The notes beneath the pieces are model-generated. The model searched no databases. It saw only the letters and a program-made list of their open reading frames with translations, and was not told the origin of the DNA. From assembly GCA_964432595.1 (NCBI GenBank), contig CAYSOF010000009.1, positions 168,655-232,654 on the forward strand: a stretch of 64,000 bases of DNA, in the 5' to 3' direction. This stretch comes from DASYLJ01 sp964432595 (lineage in GTDB: Bacteria > Desulfobacterota > Binatia > DP-6). Position numbers and translations under genes: made by a program. Of this stretch, positions 1-8,229 are shown piece by piece (the first letter of the stretch is position 1; each line of letters opens with the position of its first letter).

Positions 1-168
1 TGGGGGGGCGGCGGGCCATGGAGGAACGCGAATCCGGCGCCCGCGGACGCCGGTCGCGCGCGGGATACAGCCGCGGAATGCGCTGGAAATCAAGCCGAGC
101 GCGGTGCCGGGCGTGCCGCCGGCGAACGCGAATTGTGGGCGCGTCGGGCCGCGCTCTACAACGAGTGC
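1..168. other. Left window edge, no gene assigned
   Basis: The frame of the first gene stays open back to position 1 without a stop. The gene could therefore have a longer N-terminus or an upstream partner outside the window. The Ala/Arg/Gly-rich translation resembles no domain I know, so I leave this stretch unassigned. Confidence 0.4.
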
Positions 169-606
169 ATGTCGCTCGACGCGTTCCTCACGGCCTACGG
201 CGAGAGCCACCGCCATCCCGTCAACAAGCGGATCCACCGCATCGCGGTGCCGATCATCGCGCTCGACATGGTCGGGCTGGCCTGGGCGGTGTCGCCCGGC
301 GTTGCGCTCGTGGCCGTCGTCGCGGCGCTCGTCTGGTACGTGCGCCTGTCGCGACCGCTGGCCGCCGGCATGGCGCTGCTGTCGCTGGCCGGGCTCGCCA
401 TCCTCGCCGCGAGCCATGCACGCCTGGACGCGTGGTTCGTGCCCGCGCTCGTCGCGGTGTTCGCGATCGCCTGGGCGGCGCAGTTCGTCGGGCACGCGCT
501 CGAGGGCAAGAAGCCGTCGTTCGTCGAGGACCTGCAGTTTCTCCTGGTCGGACCGCTCTGGCTCCTCGCCGACGCCTACCGGCGCGCGGGCATCCGCACC
601 GCCTGA
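169..606 (+). CDS. DUF962 / Mpo1-like membrane protein
   Basis: A 145-residue membrane protein of the DUF962 (YGL010w/Mpo1) family. The N-terminus carries the family hallmark YGESHRHPVNKRIHRIAVP, with several histidines expected to bind metal. About four hydrophobic helices follow, and a second His motif (QFVGHALEGKKPSF) lies near residue 115. Yeast Mpo1 is an Fe(II)-dependent dioxygenase that alpha-oxidises 2-hydroxy fatty acids; bacterial members are mostly uncharacterised, so the reaction is inferred from the family. I chose the ATG at 169 because the family motif begins almost at once after it. A TTG at 133 would add 12 residues of no recognisable value. The stop is followed 39 bp later by a methyltransferase on the same strand. 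Confidence 0.8.
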   Translation: MSLDAFLTAYGESHRHPVNKRIHRIAVPIIALDMVGLAWAVSPGVALVAVVAALVWYVRLSRPLAAGMALLSLAGLAILAASHARLDAWFVPALVAVFAIAWAAQFVGHALEGKKPSFVEDLQFLLVGPLWLLADAYRRAGIRTA

Positions 607-645
607 CCTTGCGTCGCGGCGACCGCCGCCGCAGGATCGCCGCCG

Positions 646-1299
646 ATGCCCGATCGCACGCGTGCCCGAACGCTCGCGCAGGCCGCCGTCTCCCGTGGCG
701 AGCCCACCGCGTGGTTCGAGACGCTCTATCGCGAAGCGGAGCGCGGCGACGCCGTTGTCCCGTGGGCCGATCTCGTGCCGAATCCGCACCTGGTGGAATG
801 GCTCGATGCCCACCCCGTGGCCGGGCGCGCGCTCGACGTCGGCACCGGGCTGGGTGACAACGCCGAGGAGCTCGTGCGGCGCGGCCTCGACGTGGTGGCG
901 TTCGACGTGAGCGAGAGCGCGGTGGCGCAGGCGCGCCGGCGGTTCCCGGTCTCGCGCGTCGCCTACGTCACGGGTGACCTGCTGGCGCCGCCGGACGCCT
1001 GGCGCGGCGCGTTCGATCTCGTGGCCGAGACGTACACGCTGCAGGTCCTGCCGCCCGCGGCGCGCGCCGTCGCGGGCCGCGCCCTGCGCACGCTGGTCGC
1101 CCCCGGCGGGACGCTGCTGGTCATCGCGCGCGGGCGCGAGCCGTCCGAGCCGGAGGGCGCCATGCCGTGGCCGCTGACGCGCGCGGAGGTCGACGCCCTC
1201 GCCGGCGACGGTCTGACCCTCGTCGCCTTCGACGATTTCCTCGACGACGAGGCCCCGCCGGTGCGTCGCTTCCGCGCCGTCCTGCGCCGCGACGTTTGA
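646..1299 (+). CDS. Class I SAM-dependent methyltransferase
   Basis: A 217-residue single-domain methyltransferase. Motif I (LDVGTGLGD) begins at about residue 63 and is followed by the acidic end of strand 2 (VVAFDVSESAVAQARRRFP), which binds the SAM ribose. The later strand (FDLVAETYTLQVLP) corresponds to motif IV. The protein looks like the small-molecule group (methyltransferase 11/25 or TPMT-like) rather than an rRNA or DNA enzyme, but the substrate cannot be read from sequence. It sits 34 bp before the ion-channel gene with no evident functional link. Confidence 0.75.
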   Translation: MPDRTRARTLAQAAVSRGEPTAWFETLYREAERGDAVVPWADLVPNPHLVEWLDAHPVAGRALDVGTGLGDNAEELVRRGLDVVAFDVSESAVAQARRRFPVSRVAYVTGDLLAPPDAWRGAFDLVAETYTLQVLPPAARAVAGRALRTLVAPGGTLLVIARGREPSEPEGAMPWPLTRAEVDALAGDGLTLVAFDDFLDDEAPPVRRFRAVLRRDV

Positions 1300-1333
1300 C
1301 CGCGCGCACCGCCGCAGGCATGGGAACGCGGCC

Positions 1334-2329
1334 ATGGTCCGGGTGGTCTGCCTCGTCGCGCTGCTGCTCGCCTCGCCGCACGCGCGAGCCGGCGACGCGT
1401 CGCTGCCGCCGGGCGAGCGGCCCGTGCCCGTGACGGCGGGCTTTTTCCTGGTGAACCTGTCCGACGTCGCCGAGCGCGCCGAGACGTTCGACGCCGACCT
1501 CTACCTGAGCCTCCGCTGGCACGACGCGCGGCTCGCCTCCGCACGGACGGAGCCCGAGCGCTTCCTGGACGACGCCGCGGAGGCGCGTCTCGACGCCATG
1601 TGGTGGCCGCAGCTCGAGTTCGTCAACACCGCGGAGCCGACGATCACCAACCGCTCGCTCGAGATCCGGCCGGACGGGACCGTGTCGTACGTGATCGGCC
1701 TGACGGCCGAGTTCCGCGCCGACTTCGACCTGCGCCGCTTCCCGCTCGACCACCAGCGGCTCGAGGTGCAGATCGAGTCGTTCACGTGGACCGCGGAGCA
1801 GATGGTCTTCGTCGCCGATCCGACGCGCGTCGGGTTCAATCCGGACAGCACGTTCGAGGGCTTGGCCGTCACCGGCGTGCGGACGCAGGTGCGCGAGCGC
1901 GACATCGCCGGGTGGGGCGAGCGGTTCTCGGAGTTCGTGCCGACGATCGAGGTCGACCGCCGCGCCGCGTTCTACGTCTGGACCGTCTTCGCGCCGATCG
2001 GGCTCATCTTCCTGATCTCGTGCACGGTCTTCGTCGTCGACGTGAGCCAGTTCCAGGACCGCGTGGCGATCAGCCTGGCGGCGCTGCTCGCCTGCATCGC
2101 CACGCAGTTCGCGATCAGCTTCAGCCTGCCGCAGATATCCTACCTGACGATCATCGACCGCATCTTCCTGACGACGTACTTCTGCGTCGCCATCGGCGTG
2201 CTGGTCAGCACCCTCCAGGCGGTGATGCTCCGCGGCGACCGTCGCACCGTCGTGGCGGTCGATCACTGGGCCGGCCTCGGGCTGCCCTTGCTCTACGCCC
2301 TGCTGATCGTGACCTGCGTGGCGTGTTGA
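1334..2329 (+). CDS. Prokaryotic pentameric ligand-gated ion channel (Cys-loop superfamily)
   Basis: A 331-residue protein with the full layout of a bacterial pentameric channel such as GLIC or ELIC. A signal peptide (about 1-19) precedes a beta-rich extracellular domain to about residue 212. The domain contains the Pro-loop FPLDHQRLEV at about 136, without the flanking cysteines of animal receptors, as is usual in bacteria. Four membrane helices follow: M1 (FYVWTVFAPIGLIFLISCTV), M2 (DRVAISLAALLACIATQF, pore lining), M3 (about 275-298) and M4 at the C-terminus. The M2-M3 loop has the expected Pro (SLPQISYLT). Ion selectivity and ligand cannot be deduced. The gene ends in TGATCA, sharing a convergent junction with the pseudouridine synthase. 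Confidence 0.87.
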   Translation: MVRVVCLVALLLASPHARAGDASLPPGERPVPVTAGFFLVNLSDVAERAETFDADLYLSLRWHDARLASARTEPERFLDDAAEARLDAMWWPQLEFVNTAEPTITNRSLEIRPDGTVSYVIGLTAEFRADFDLRRFPLDHQRLEVQIESFTWTAEQMVFVADPTRVGFNPDSTFEGLAVTGVRTQVRERDIAGWGERFSEFVPTIEVDRRAAFYVWTVFAPIGLIFLISCTVFVVDVSQFQDRVAISLAALLACIATQFAISFSLPQISYLTIIDRIFLTTYFCVAIGVLVSTLQAVMLRGDRRTVVAVDHWAGLGLPLLYALLIVTCVAC

Positions 2330-3169
2330 TCAGGACGCCGTCAACGTCAGGAACGCCGCGGGCGGCGGGCTCTCCATCTCGACGGGGCGCCCCGCCTCGT
2401 CGGTGAACGCCAGCCGTGTCGCGTGCAGGCAGACGCGGCGCAACGGGTCTCGCCGGCTGCCGTAGGCGGCGTCGCCGACGATCGGGTGCCCGAGGGCCGC
2501 GAGCTGCGCGCGGATCTGCCCGCGCCGACCCGTCTCCAGCCGCAGCTCGACGCGGGTCGCGTCGCTGCCGCGGGCGACGACCCGGTAGTGCGTGACGGCC
2601 TCGCGTCCCGCCGCGCCCTGCGCGACGCGCACGCGGAGGCCGGCATCCTCGAGGAGCCGCATGCGGAGCGTGCCGGCCTCGTCGCGCACGCGGCCCTCGA
2701 CGACCGCCACGTATCGCCGCTCGACCGTCCGCTGGGCGAACTGCTCCTGCAGCACGCGCTTCGTCGCGGGCGTGCGGGCGAACACCAGCAGCCCCGACGT
2801 CTCGCGGTCGAGCCGGTGCACGATGAACAGCGGCTGGCGCCGGTCGCCCGGCCGGGCGCGGGCGGCGAGGTGATCGCGCAGCAGCCGGTAGGCGGTGCGG
2901 AGGCGCTCGCGCTCGGTGGCGATCGTCAGCAGGCCGGACGGCTTGTCGACGACGACGAAGCGCGGGTCCTCGTGGACGATGCGCAGGCGGCCTGGGAGGG
3001 TGGGCGGCGGCGGCGGTCCGAGCGTGACCCGGTCGTCCGCGCCGACGGCGACGTCGCCCCGGCGGACGACGTCGCCGTTCACGCGCACGCGGCCGCCGGC
3101 CAGCCACTGCCTCACGCTGCGTCGTGACGCGCCCGGATGCAGCGCCGCGAGCCGGGACAGGAGATCCAT
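2330..3169 (-). CDS. RluA-family pseudouridine synthase
   Basis: A 279-residue pseudouridine synthase that isomerises uridines in RNA. An S4-type RNA-binding domain covers about residues 1-50. The catalytic domain carries the RluA signature HRLDRETSGLLVFA, with the catalytic Asp at about 121. The later motif TGRRGQIRAQLAALGHPIVGDAAYG is the conserved C-terminal block. The usual His in the TGRxHQIR block is Gly here, a mild oddity. The start is set at the ATG at 3169, where the S4 domain begins; a longer frame to 3241 overlaps yheU and adds no domain. rRNA or tRNA is the likely target, but the position modified cannot be told. Confidence 0.85.
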   Translation of the reverse strand: MDLLSRLAALHPGASRRSVRQWLAGGRVRVNGDVVRRGDVAVGADDRVTLGPPPPPTLPGRLRIVHEDPRFVVVDKPSGLLTIATERERLRTAYRLLRDHLAARARPGDRRQPLFIVHRLDRETSGLLVFARTPATKRVLQEQFAQRTVERRYVAVVEGRVRDEAGTLRMRLLEDAGLRVRVAQGAAGREAVTHYRVVARGSDATRVELRLETGRRGQIRAQLAALGHPIVGDAAYGSRRDPLRRVCLHATRLAFTDEAGRPVEMESPPPAAFLTLTAS

Positions 3170-3171
3170 CG

Positions 3172-3405
3172 TCAGCGACGGCCAACCACGATGTTCGCCG
3201 TCTGCGAGCCGGGGTCGTACACGATGCGCGCCTCGTCGCACGCGAGCTGGCGCATCACGTCGCGGACCTTGTCGTCGACGGAGCGCTCGTAGGTGCCGTA
3301 GTCGGTGCCGTCGCGGGTGACGAACTCCTCGACGAGCGCGCGCAGCGTCTCCGGCGGCAGCGCGGACATGGGTACCACGACCGGGGTCGCCTCCTCGTCG
3401 TCCAT
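3172..3405 (-). CDS. yheU: YheU family protein (UPF0270)
   Basis: A 77-residue protein that matches the UPF0270/YheU family along its whole length. The motifs VPMSALPPETLRALVEEFV, RDGTDYG and the VxRQLxxxEARIVYD segment are all recognisable. The function of the family is unknown. Length is typical (about 72-80). The gene lies 2 bp upstream of the pseudouridine synthase on the same strand, so the two are likely co-transcribed. It is divergent from the DUF4136 lipoprotein across a 60-bp gap that holds a clear plus-strand promoter. Confidence 0.85.
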   Translation of the reverse strand: MDDEEATPVVVPMSALPPETLRALVEEFVTRDGTDYGTYERSVDDKVRDVMRQLACDEARIVYDPGSQTANIVVGRR

Positions 3406-3425
3406 CCCGTCTTCATACGCGACGT

Positions 3426-3454
3426 TTGACCGCCCGTCGCCCTGTCCCTATAGA
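3426..3454 (+). promoter_or_regulatory. Sigma70-type promoter for the DUF4136 lipoprotein gene
   Basis: TTGACC at 3426-3431 and TATAGA at 3449-3454 are spaced by exactly 17 bp, the best promoter match in the window. The ATG of the next gene is only 11 bp past the -10 box, and no Shine-Dalgarno lies between. The transcript would be leaderless or nearly so. Confidence 0.6.
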
Positions 3455-3465
3455 CCGCCGATCCC

Positions 3466-4005
3466 ATGCGAGCCGTCGTGTTGGTCCTCACCGTCGCCGT
3501 TCTCACCGGGTGTGGTATCGCGCCGGCAGGCCCGCCCACGCTCACGGTGAAGGCCGAGCGCGATCCCGCCACGAACCTGTCCTCGTACCGCAGCTGGGCG
3601 TGGACGGCGAACCGCGCGAAGACGCGGCCGTGGAATCCGGACAATCCCGGATCGCGGCTCGACGGCCTGATCCGTTCGGGCATCGCGCGCGAGCTGGCGG
3701 CGCGCGGCATCCAGCCGGCCGGGCCGTCGGGGCCCGACATTCTCTTCGACTACGACGTCGCGGTGCGCGAGAAGAGCACGGACACGTTCAGTGGGTATTT
3801 CGACTATCGGCTCCGCGGCGGCGGCGGCGACATGGGCGACGCCTTCATGGGCTACGAGGAAGGCAGCCTCATCATCGTCGCATACGATGCACGCACCCGA
3901 GCGATGGTGTGGCGCGGCTCCGCCAGCGCCGTGTTGAACGACGACCGCGTGAAAGACGCGCTGGTCAACGAAGCGATCCAGCGCATCTTCCAGCGCTTCG
4001 CCTGA
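3466..4005 (+). CDS. DUF4136 domain lipoprotein
   Basis: A 179-residue lipoprotein. A short hydrophobic signal ends in the lipobox LTGC (Cys at about 16), so it should be lipid-anchored. The rest is a single DUF4136 domain: a first strand LTVKAERDPATNLSSYRSWAW, a central part starting about residue 67, and the C-terminal helix VKDALVNEAIQRIFQRF. The family is widespread in Gram-negative bacteria and has no established function. It stands alone behind its own promoter and is followed by a 218-bp gap. Confidence 0.8.
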   Translation: MRAVVLVLTVAVLTGCGIAPAGPPTLTVKAERDPATNLSSYRSWAWTANRAKTRPWNPDNPGSRLDGLIRSGIARELAARGIQPAGPSGPDILFDYDVAVREKSTDTFSGYFDYRLRGGGGDMGDAFMGYEEGSLIIVAYDARTRAMVWRGSASAVLNDDRVKDALVNEAIQRIFQRFA

Positions 4006-4223
4006 CGCCGTCCGCCGGGCGCCGGCGACCGTCCCGTGCGAGGTCGCGTGGCGCATGGCGGCTGCGCCATCGGACGCGTGGCGGGCGGACGCCACTTTTT
4101 CGACGATCGTCTGACGCCTGACGTGCGGTATCCCGTGGGGACCGCGAGGGAACGGGATTCGGCACCGGAAGGCCATGGCGCGTCGATTGCTTTTCGTCGA
4201 GCCGGACTCCAGCGCGACGACCC

Positions 4224-5366
4224 ATGGCACGACGATCCACGCGGCCGAGCAGCGGCCACACCATCCTGGTGGTCGACGACCAGGAGGACACCCTCCTGTC
4301 CGTGCGCGCGCTGCTCGAGCGCGAGGGGCACACCGTGCTGCTCGCGGACAGCGGCGAGGCTGCGCTCGGGGTGCTGCGCGAGACCGACGTCCACCTGATC
4401 ATCCTCGACTATCTGATGCCGCGGATGAACGGCGCGGAGCTGGTGCGGGCGATCCGCCGCTTCGATCCCTACGTCCAGATCATCCTCCAGACGGGCTACG
4501 CCGGCGACAAGCAGCCGCGGCTCATGCTGGCCGACCTCGACATCCAGGGGTACCACGACAAGGCGGACGACCCCGAGAAGCTGCTCATCTGGGTCGACGT
4601 CGCGCTGAAGGCGCGACGCCTCGTCTGGACGCTGCGCGAGCGCGAGCGGCTGCAAAGCGAGCTCGTCGCGAACTGCTCGCACGAGTTCCGCACGCCGCTC
4701 AACATCGTCTCCGGCTACGCCTCGCTCCTCTCGGCGGGCGACTTCGGCGAGCTGCCCGACAGCGCGCAGGCGCCGCTGCAGTCGATCCAGCACGCCGTCG
4801 ACAACCTGATCGACCTCGTGAACGACTTCCTCGGCCACGCGAAGCTGGAAGCCAGCGTCGCCGAGGTCACGGCGCAGTGGTGCGACGTCGCCGAGCTGCT
4901 GCGCGAGCTGGAAACGCTCGGTGGTCTGCTGCTCGAGGACAAACCCATCGGCTTCCGCGTCCAGTGGAACGGCACGCCGGACCGGCTGCTCGTCGACGCG
5001 ACGAAGCTGCGGACGATCCTGCGCAACCTCGTCGGCAATGCGGCGAAGTACACCGCGCGTGGCGAGATCACGTTCGGCGTGACCACGGACGCCGAGGCCG
5101 TGCGCTTCGTGGTCGCGGACACGGGCCCCGGCATCGCGCCGGAGCACCAGGAAGCGATCTTCGAGCCGTTCCGCCAGATCGACGGCTCGTCGACGCGATC
5201 GCACGGCGGCGTCGGTCTCGGGCTCGCGATGGCGCGCAAGCTGGCGCGGCTGCTGGGGGGCGACGTCGTCCTCGAGAGCACGCCGGGCACCGGCGCCACC
5301 TTCTCGGTGGTGCTGCCCCTCGCGGCCGTCGGGCTGCACGTGGGTGCCGACCGCGCCACGGGCTGA
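4224..5366 (+). CDS. Hybrid response regulator / histidine kinase (REC-HisKA-HATPase)
   Basis: A 380-residue soluble protein with a receiver domain in front of a kinase core. The REC domain (about 14-130) has the phospho-acceptor Asp in ILDYLMPRMNG at residue 62, the conserved Thr (LQTGYAG) and the Lys (YHDKADDPEKLL). The HisKA motif SHEFRTPLN puts the phospho-His at 153. The HATPase_c domain has the N box (LRNLVGNAAKY), DTGPGIAP and GVGLGLAMARKLARLL. There is no membrane segment, so it must receive input as a phosphoryl group at its own REC domain. It lies 12 bp before the large membrane kinase and is probably co-transcribed, which suggests a relay between the two. A 218-bp upstream gap shows no convincing promoter. 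Confidence 0.85.
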   Translation: MARRSTRPSSGHTILVVDDQEDTLLSVRALLEREGHTVLLADSGEAALGVLRETDVHLIILDYLMPRMNGAELVRAIRRFDPYVQIILQTGYAGDKQPRLMLADLDIQGYHDKADDPEKLLIWVDVALKARRLVWTLRERERLQSELVANCSHEFRTPLNIVSGYASLLSAGDFGELPDSAQAPLQSIQHAVDNLIDLVNDFLGHAKLEASVAEVTAQWCDVAELLRELETLGGLLLEDKPIGFRVQWNGTPDRLLVDATKLRTILRNLVGNAAKYTARGEITFGVTTDAEAVRFVVADTGPGIAPEHQEAIFEPFRQIDGSSTRSHGGVGLGLAMARKLARLLGGDVVLESTPGTGATFSVVLPLAAVGLHVGADRATG

Positions 5367-5378
5367 TCGGAGCGCGGG

Positions 5379-7973
5379 ATGACGGCTCCCGACCTGCGGA
5401 CGCGCGTCATCCGCGGCGGCGTCCTCGTCGCCGGGGCGCTCATGCTGCTGCTCGTTGCCGTCGTCGCGCGCAACGCGACGACGTGGAACGGGCGGACGTT
5501 TCCGGGGTTCCTCGTCCTCGAGAACCGGGTGGTGCCGTCCATCGCGCTGCCGGACTGGCGCGAGGGGCCGCCGTCGAAGTTCTTCCAGCACGAGGTGGTC
5601 GCCGTCGACGGTGTGGCGATGGCGTCCGCCGACGAGGTGTATCGTCGCATCGCGTCCGCGCCGGCCGGCACGCCGTTCACGTACACCTTTCGCGGCGCGG
5701 ACGGCGCGGTGTTCACGGCGACGGTGCCGTCGCGTGTCTTCGGCGCCGGCGACATGGCGCTGCTGTTCGGCGCCTTCGGTCTCCTCGGCGTCGCCTTCTT
5801 CCTGACCGGCGCGTGGGTCGCATTCGTCGCCCCGCGCGCGCCGGCGAGTCTCGGGCTGTTGGCGTCCGGCGTGACGGCGGGCGTCTTCGCGATCACCGCG
5901 GTCGACCTCTACGGCCCGTACTGGTTCGTGCGGCTGCACGTCGCCGCCGAGGCGTTGCTCGCGGCGGGATTCCTCCACCTGGCGGCGGTGTTTCCCACCG
6001 ACCGCTTCGGCGAGCGACGCCGCCGCGTCATCGTCTTCATCTACCTCGCGTTCGCCGCGCTCGTCGTGGTCTCCGAGGCCGCGTTCGAGCGCCCGGCGGC
6101 GTACTCGACGATGCATCTCGTCGCGAGCGCGTCGCACGGCGTCGCCGCGATCCTCGTGATCGTCGCGGCGGTCTGGGACTACGTGACGAGCACGTCGGCC
6201 CTCGTGCGGCGCCGCATCAGCGTCGTCGCCCTCGGCACGGCGGCGGGGCTGCTGGCGCCGGCCGTGACGATGGGCGCGTCGGGCCTCCTCGGCGGCAAGG
6301 TGCCCGTGAACCTCGGCGTGCTGACCGGCGTGCTCTTCCCGGTGAGCGTCGGGTACGCGATCGTCAAGCAGGACCTCTTCGAGATCGACGTCCTGCTGCG
6401 CCGTGCGACCACCTACGTCATCGTCATCGTGCTGGTGGCGCTCGGCTACCTCGCGTTGTTCGCCGTGCTGGTGCGCGTCGTGCCCGGTGCCGGCACGCTG
6501 GCCGCGGCGACGCCGCTCGCGGCGCTCGTGAACCTCCTCATGATCTTCGTCCTCTGGCCGCTGCAACGCCGCGTGCAGACGACCGTCGACCGCGTGTTCT
6601 TCCGCGGCGGCTACGACTCGGAGCAGGCGCTCGCGACGCTGAGCCGCGGGCTCGCGTCCGCGCACACGCAGACGGACGTCCTGGCGCAGCTCACGTTCGT
6701 GCTCTCGTCGACGGTCTCGCCGGTGCGCTGGTCGCTGTACGTCGCGGCGGCCGACGGCTTCCGTCGCCTGGACGGGACCGAGCACCTGACGCTCACCGGC
6801 GACATGGCGGCGCGCGCCGCCGAGGGCCGCATCCTCACGCGGTACGAGTGGGACGACGGCACCCGGCGCGAGCTGCCCGAGCCGTGGCGCACGGCGGACG
6901 CCGAGCTGCTCATCCCGATCCGCAGCTGGGGCCCGCCGATCGCGCTGCTGGCGCTCGGGCCGAAGGCATCGGGCCACACGTACGGCACCTACGACGACAC
7001 GTTCCTGCGCGCGGCCGCGAACGGCCTGGCGCTCGCGTTCACCAACGCGCGGGCGTTCGCCGAGCTCGCGGCGTTGAACGCGCGCCTCGAAGAGCAGGTG
7101 CGCGACCGCACGATGGCGCTGCAGACGGCGAACGGGGAGCTCAACCAGTCGCTGGGGGACCTGCGTGACGCCTACAACCAGCTGGAGAAGAGCCAGACGA
7201 GCCTGCTGCGCGCCGATCGCCTCGCGACCCTGGGCCGCCTCGCGGCGGGCATCGCGCACGAGGTGAACACACCGCTCGGCGCGGTGCACAACTCGCTGCG
7301 CGTGGCGACCGACCTGGCGCGCGAGTACGCGGAGTCGATCGACGATCCGTCGGTGACGAAAGACGACCATCGGGCGATCGCCCGCGAGCTGCTCGGCGCC
7401 GCCGAAGCGGCGTCCGGCTGGGCCCGGAAGGCGGCCAGCTTCATCGCCAAGGTGAAGCTCCACAGCCGTGAGAACGGCGACGAGCGCGTCGTGTTCGACG
7501 TCGCCGACGTGATCGCCGAGACCGAGGCGCTGCTGGCGCATCGTCTCCGCTCTGCGGTGTGCCGCGTGCAGTGCCGTGTCGACGACGGCGCCACGCTGAA
7601 GGGCAGCCCCGCGCGCCTCGGGCAGGTCCTCGTGAACCTCGTCGGCAACGCGGTCGACGCCTACGAGGAGCACGCGATCGCCGACGGCGTCATCACGATC
7701 GACGTGCGCCGCACGGCGGACGCCGTGGTGTGCACCGTCGCCGACCGGGCCGGCGGGATCCCGTCCGACGTGCTGCCTCGCATCTTCGACGAGCTCTACA
7801 CGACGAAGGAGCCCGGGCGCGGCACCGGCCTCGGCCTCTGGATCGCGCGCCAGCTCGTCGAGGAGACGTTCGGGGGCACGCTCACCGTCGAGAGCGAGCT
7901 CGGTGCGGGCACGTGCTTCACCGTGACGTTGCCGCTCGCAGGCGTCACGCCTGCGGCCCGGCCCGCCGCCTGA
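5379..7973 (+). CDS. Membrane sensor histidine kinase with PDZ-like sensor, multi-TM and GAF-like domains
   Basis: An 864-residue kinase with a good ribosome site (GGAGCGCGGG before the ATG). In order: one N-terminal helix; an exposed PDZ-like domain (about 30-120) containing GRTFPGF and NRVVPS; about eight membrane helices (about 125-400); a DRVFFRGGYDSEQAL linker typical of multi-TM kinases; a GAF-like domain (about 425-550); a coiled coil; and a HisKA motif AHEVNTPLG with the phospho-His at 627. The HATPase_c domain has VNLVGNAVDAY, DRAGGIP and GTGLGLWIARQLVEE. The receptor half is paralogous to the protein at 9159-10136, which lacks a kinase. The signal sensed is unknown. Confidence 0.85.
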   Translation: MTAPDLRTRVIRGGVLVAGALMLLLVAVVARNATTWNGRTFPGFLVLENRVVPSIALPDWREGPPSKFFQHEVVAVDGVAMASADEVYRRIASAPAGTPFTYTFRGADGAVFTATVPSRVFGAGDMALLFGAFGLLGVAFFLTGAWVAFVAPRAPASLGLLASGVTAGVFAITAVDLYGPYWFVRLHVAAEALLAAGFLHLAAVFPTDRFGERRRRVIVFIYLAFAALVVVSEAAFERPAAYSTMHLVASASHGVAAILVIVAAVWDYVTSTSALVRRRISVVALGTAAGLLAPAVTMGASGLLGGKVPVNLGVLTGVLFPVSVGYAIVKQDLFEIDVLLRRATTYVIVIVLVALGYLALFAVLVRVVPGAGTLAAATPLAALVNLLMIFVLWPLQRRVQTTVDRVFFRGGYDSEQALATLSRGLASAHTQTDVLAQLTFVLSSTVSPVRWSLYVAAADGFRRLDGTEHLTLTGDMAARAAEGRILTRYEWDDGTRRELPEPWRTADAELLIPIRSWGPPIALLALGPKASGHTYGTYDDTFLRAAANGLALAFTNARAFAELAALNARLEEQVRDRTMALQTANGELNQSLGDLRDAYNQLEKSQTSLLRADRLATLGRLAAGIAHEVNTPLGAVHNSLRVATDLAREYAESIDDPSVTKDDHRAIARELLGAAEAASGWARKAASFIAKVKLHSRENGDERVVFDVADVIAETEALLAHRLRSAVCRVQCRVDDGATLKGSPARLGQVLVNLVGNAVDAYEEHAIADGVITIDVRRTADAVVCTVADRAGGIPSDVLPRIFDELYTTKEPGRGTGLGLWIARQLVEETFGGTLTVESELGAGTCFTVTLPLAGVTPAARPAA

Positions 7974-8229
7974 GTCGCCGTGCGGTCCGCCGCGGCGGAC
8001 GATGTGCGCGCGCCGGCCGCTGTGCCGTCTTGGCCCGCACCGTGTGTCACGCGCCCCTTCCTGGCGCACACCGGTGGCACACCGCCGGCCAGACGCCGCC
8101 GCCATCTCCCCTGAAACCCTGAGATTCCCAACGGAGGAGTCGGATGGCCCGGCTCGTGCAATTGCGTCCATGCGTCACCGCGGGATCGAGCAGCCCCGCA
8201 CACCGGACCACGACACGGAGGACGAACGG

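Noticed and set aside
3852..8171. A 1439-residue minus-strand open frame, and similar long frames elsewhere
   Set aside because: It is antisense to three well-recognised genes (lipoprotein, two kinases), consists of low-complexity Arg/Ala/Gly/Glu/Asp sequence, and arises from GC bias in the third position.
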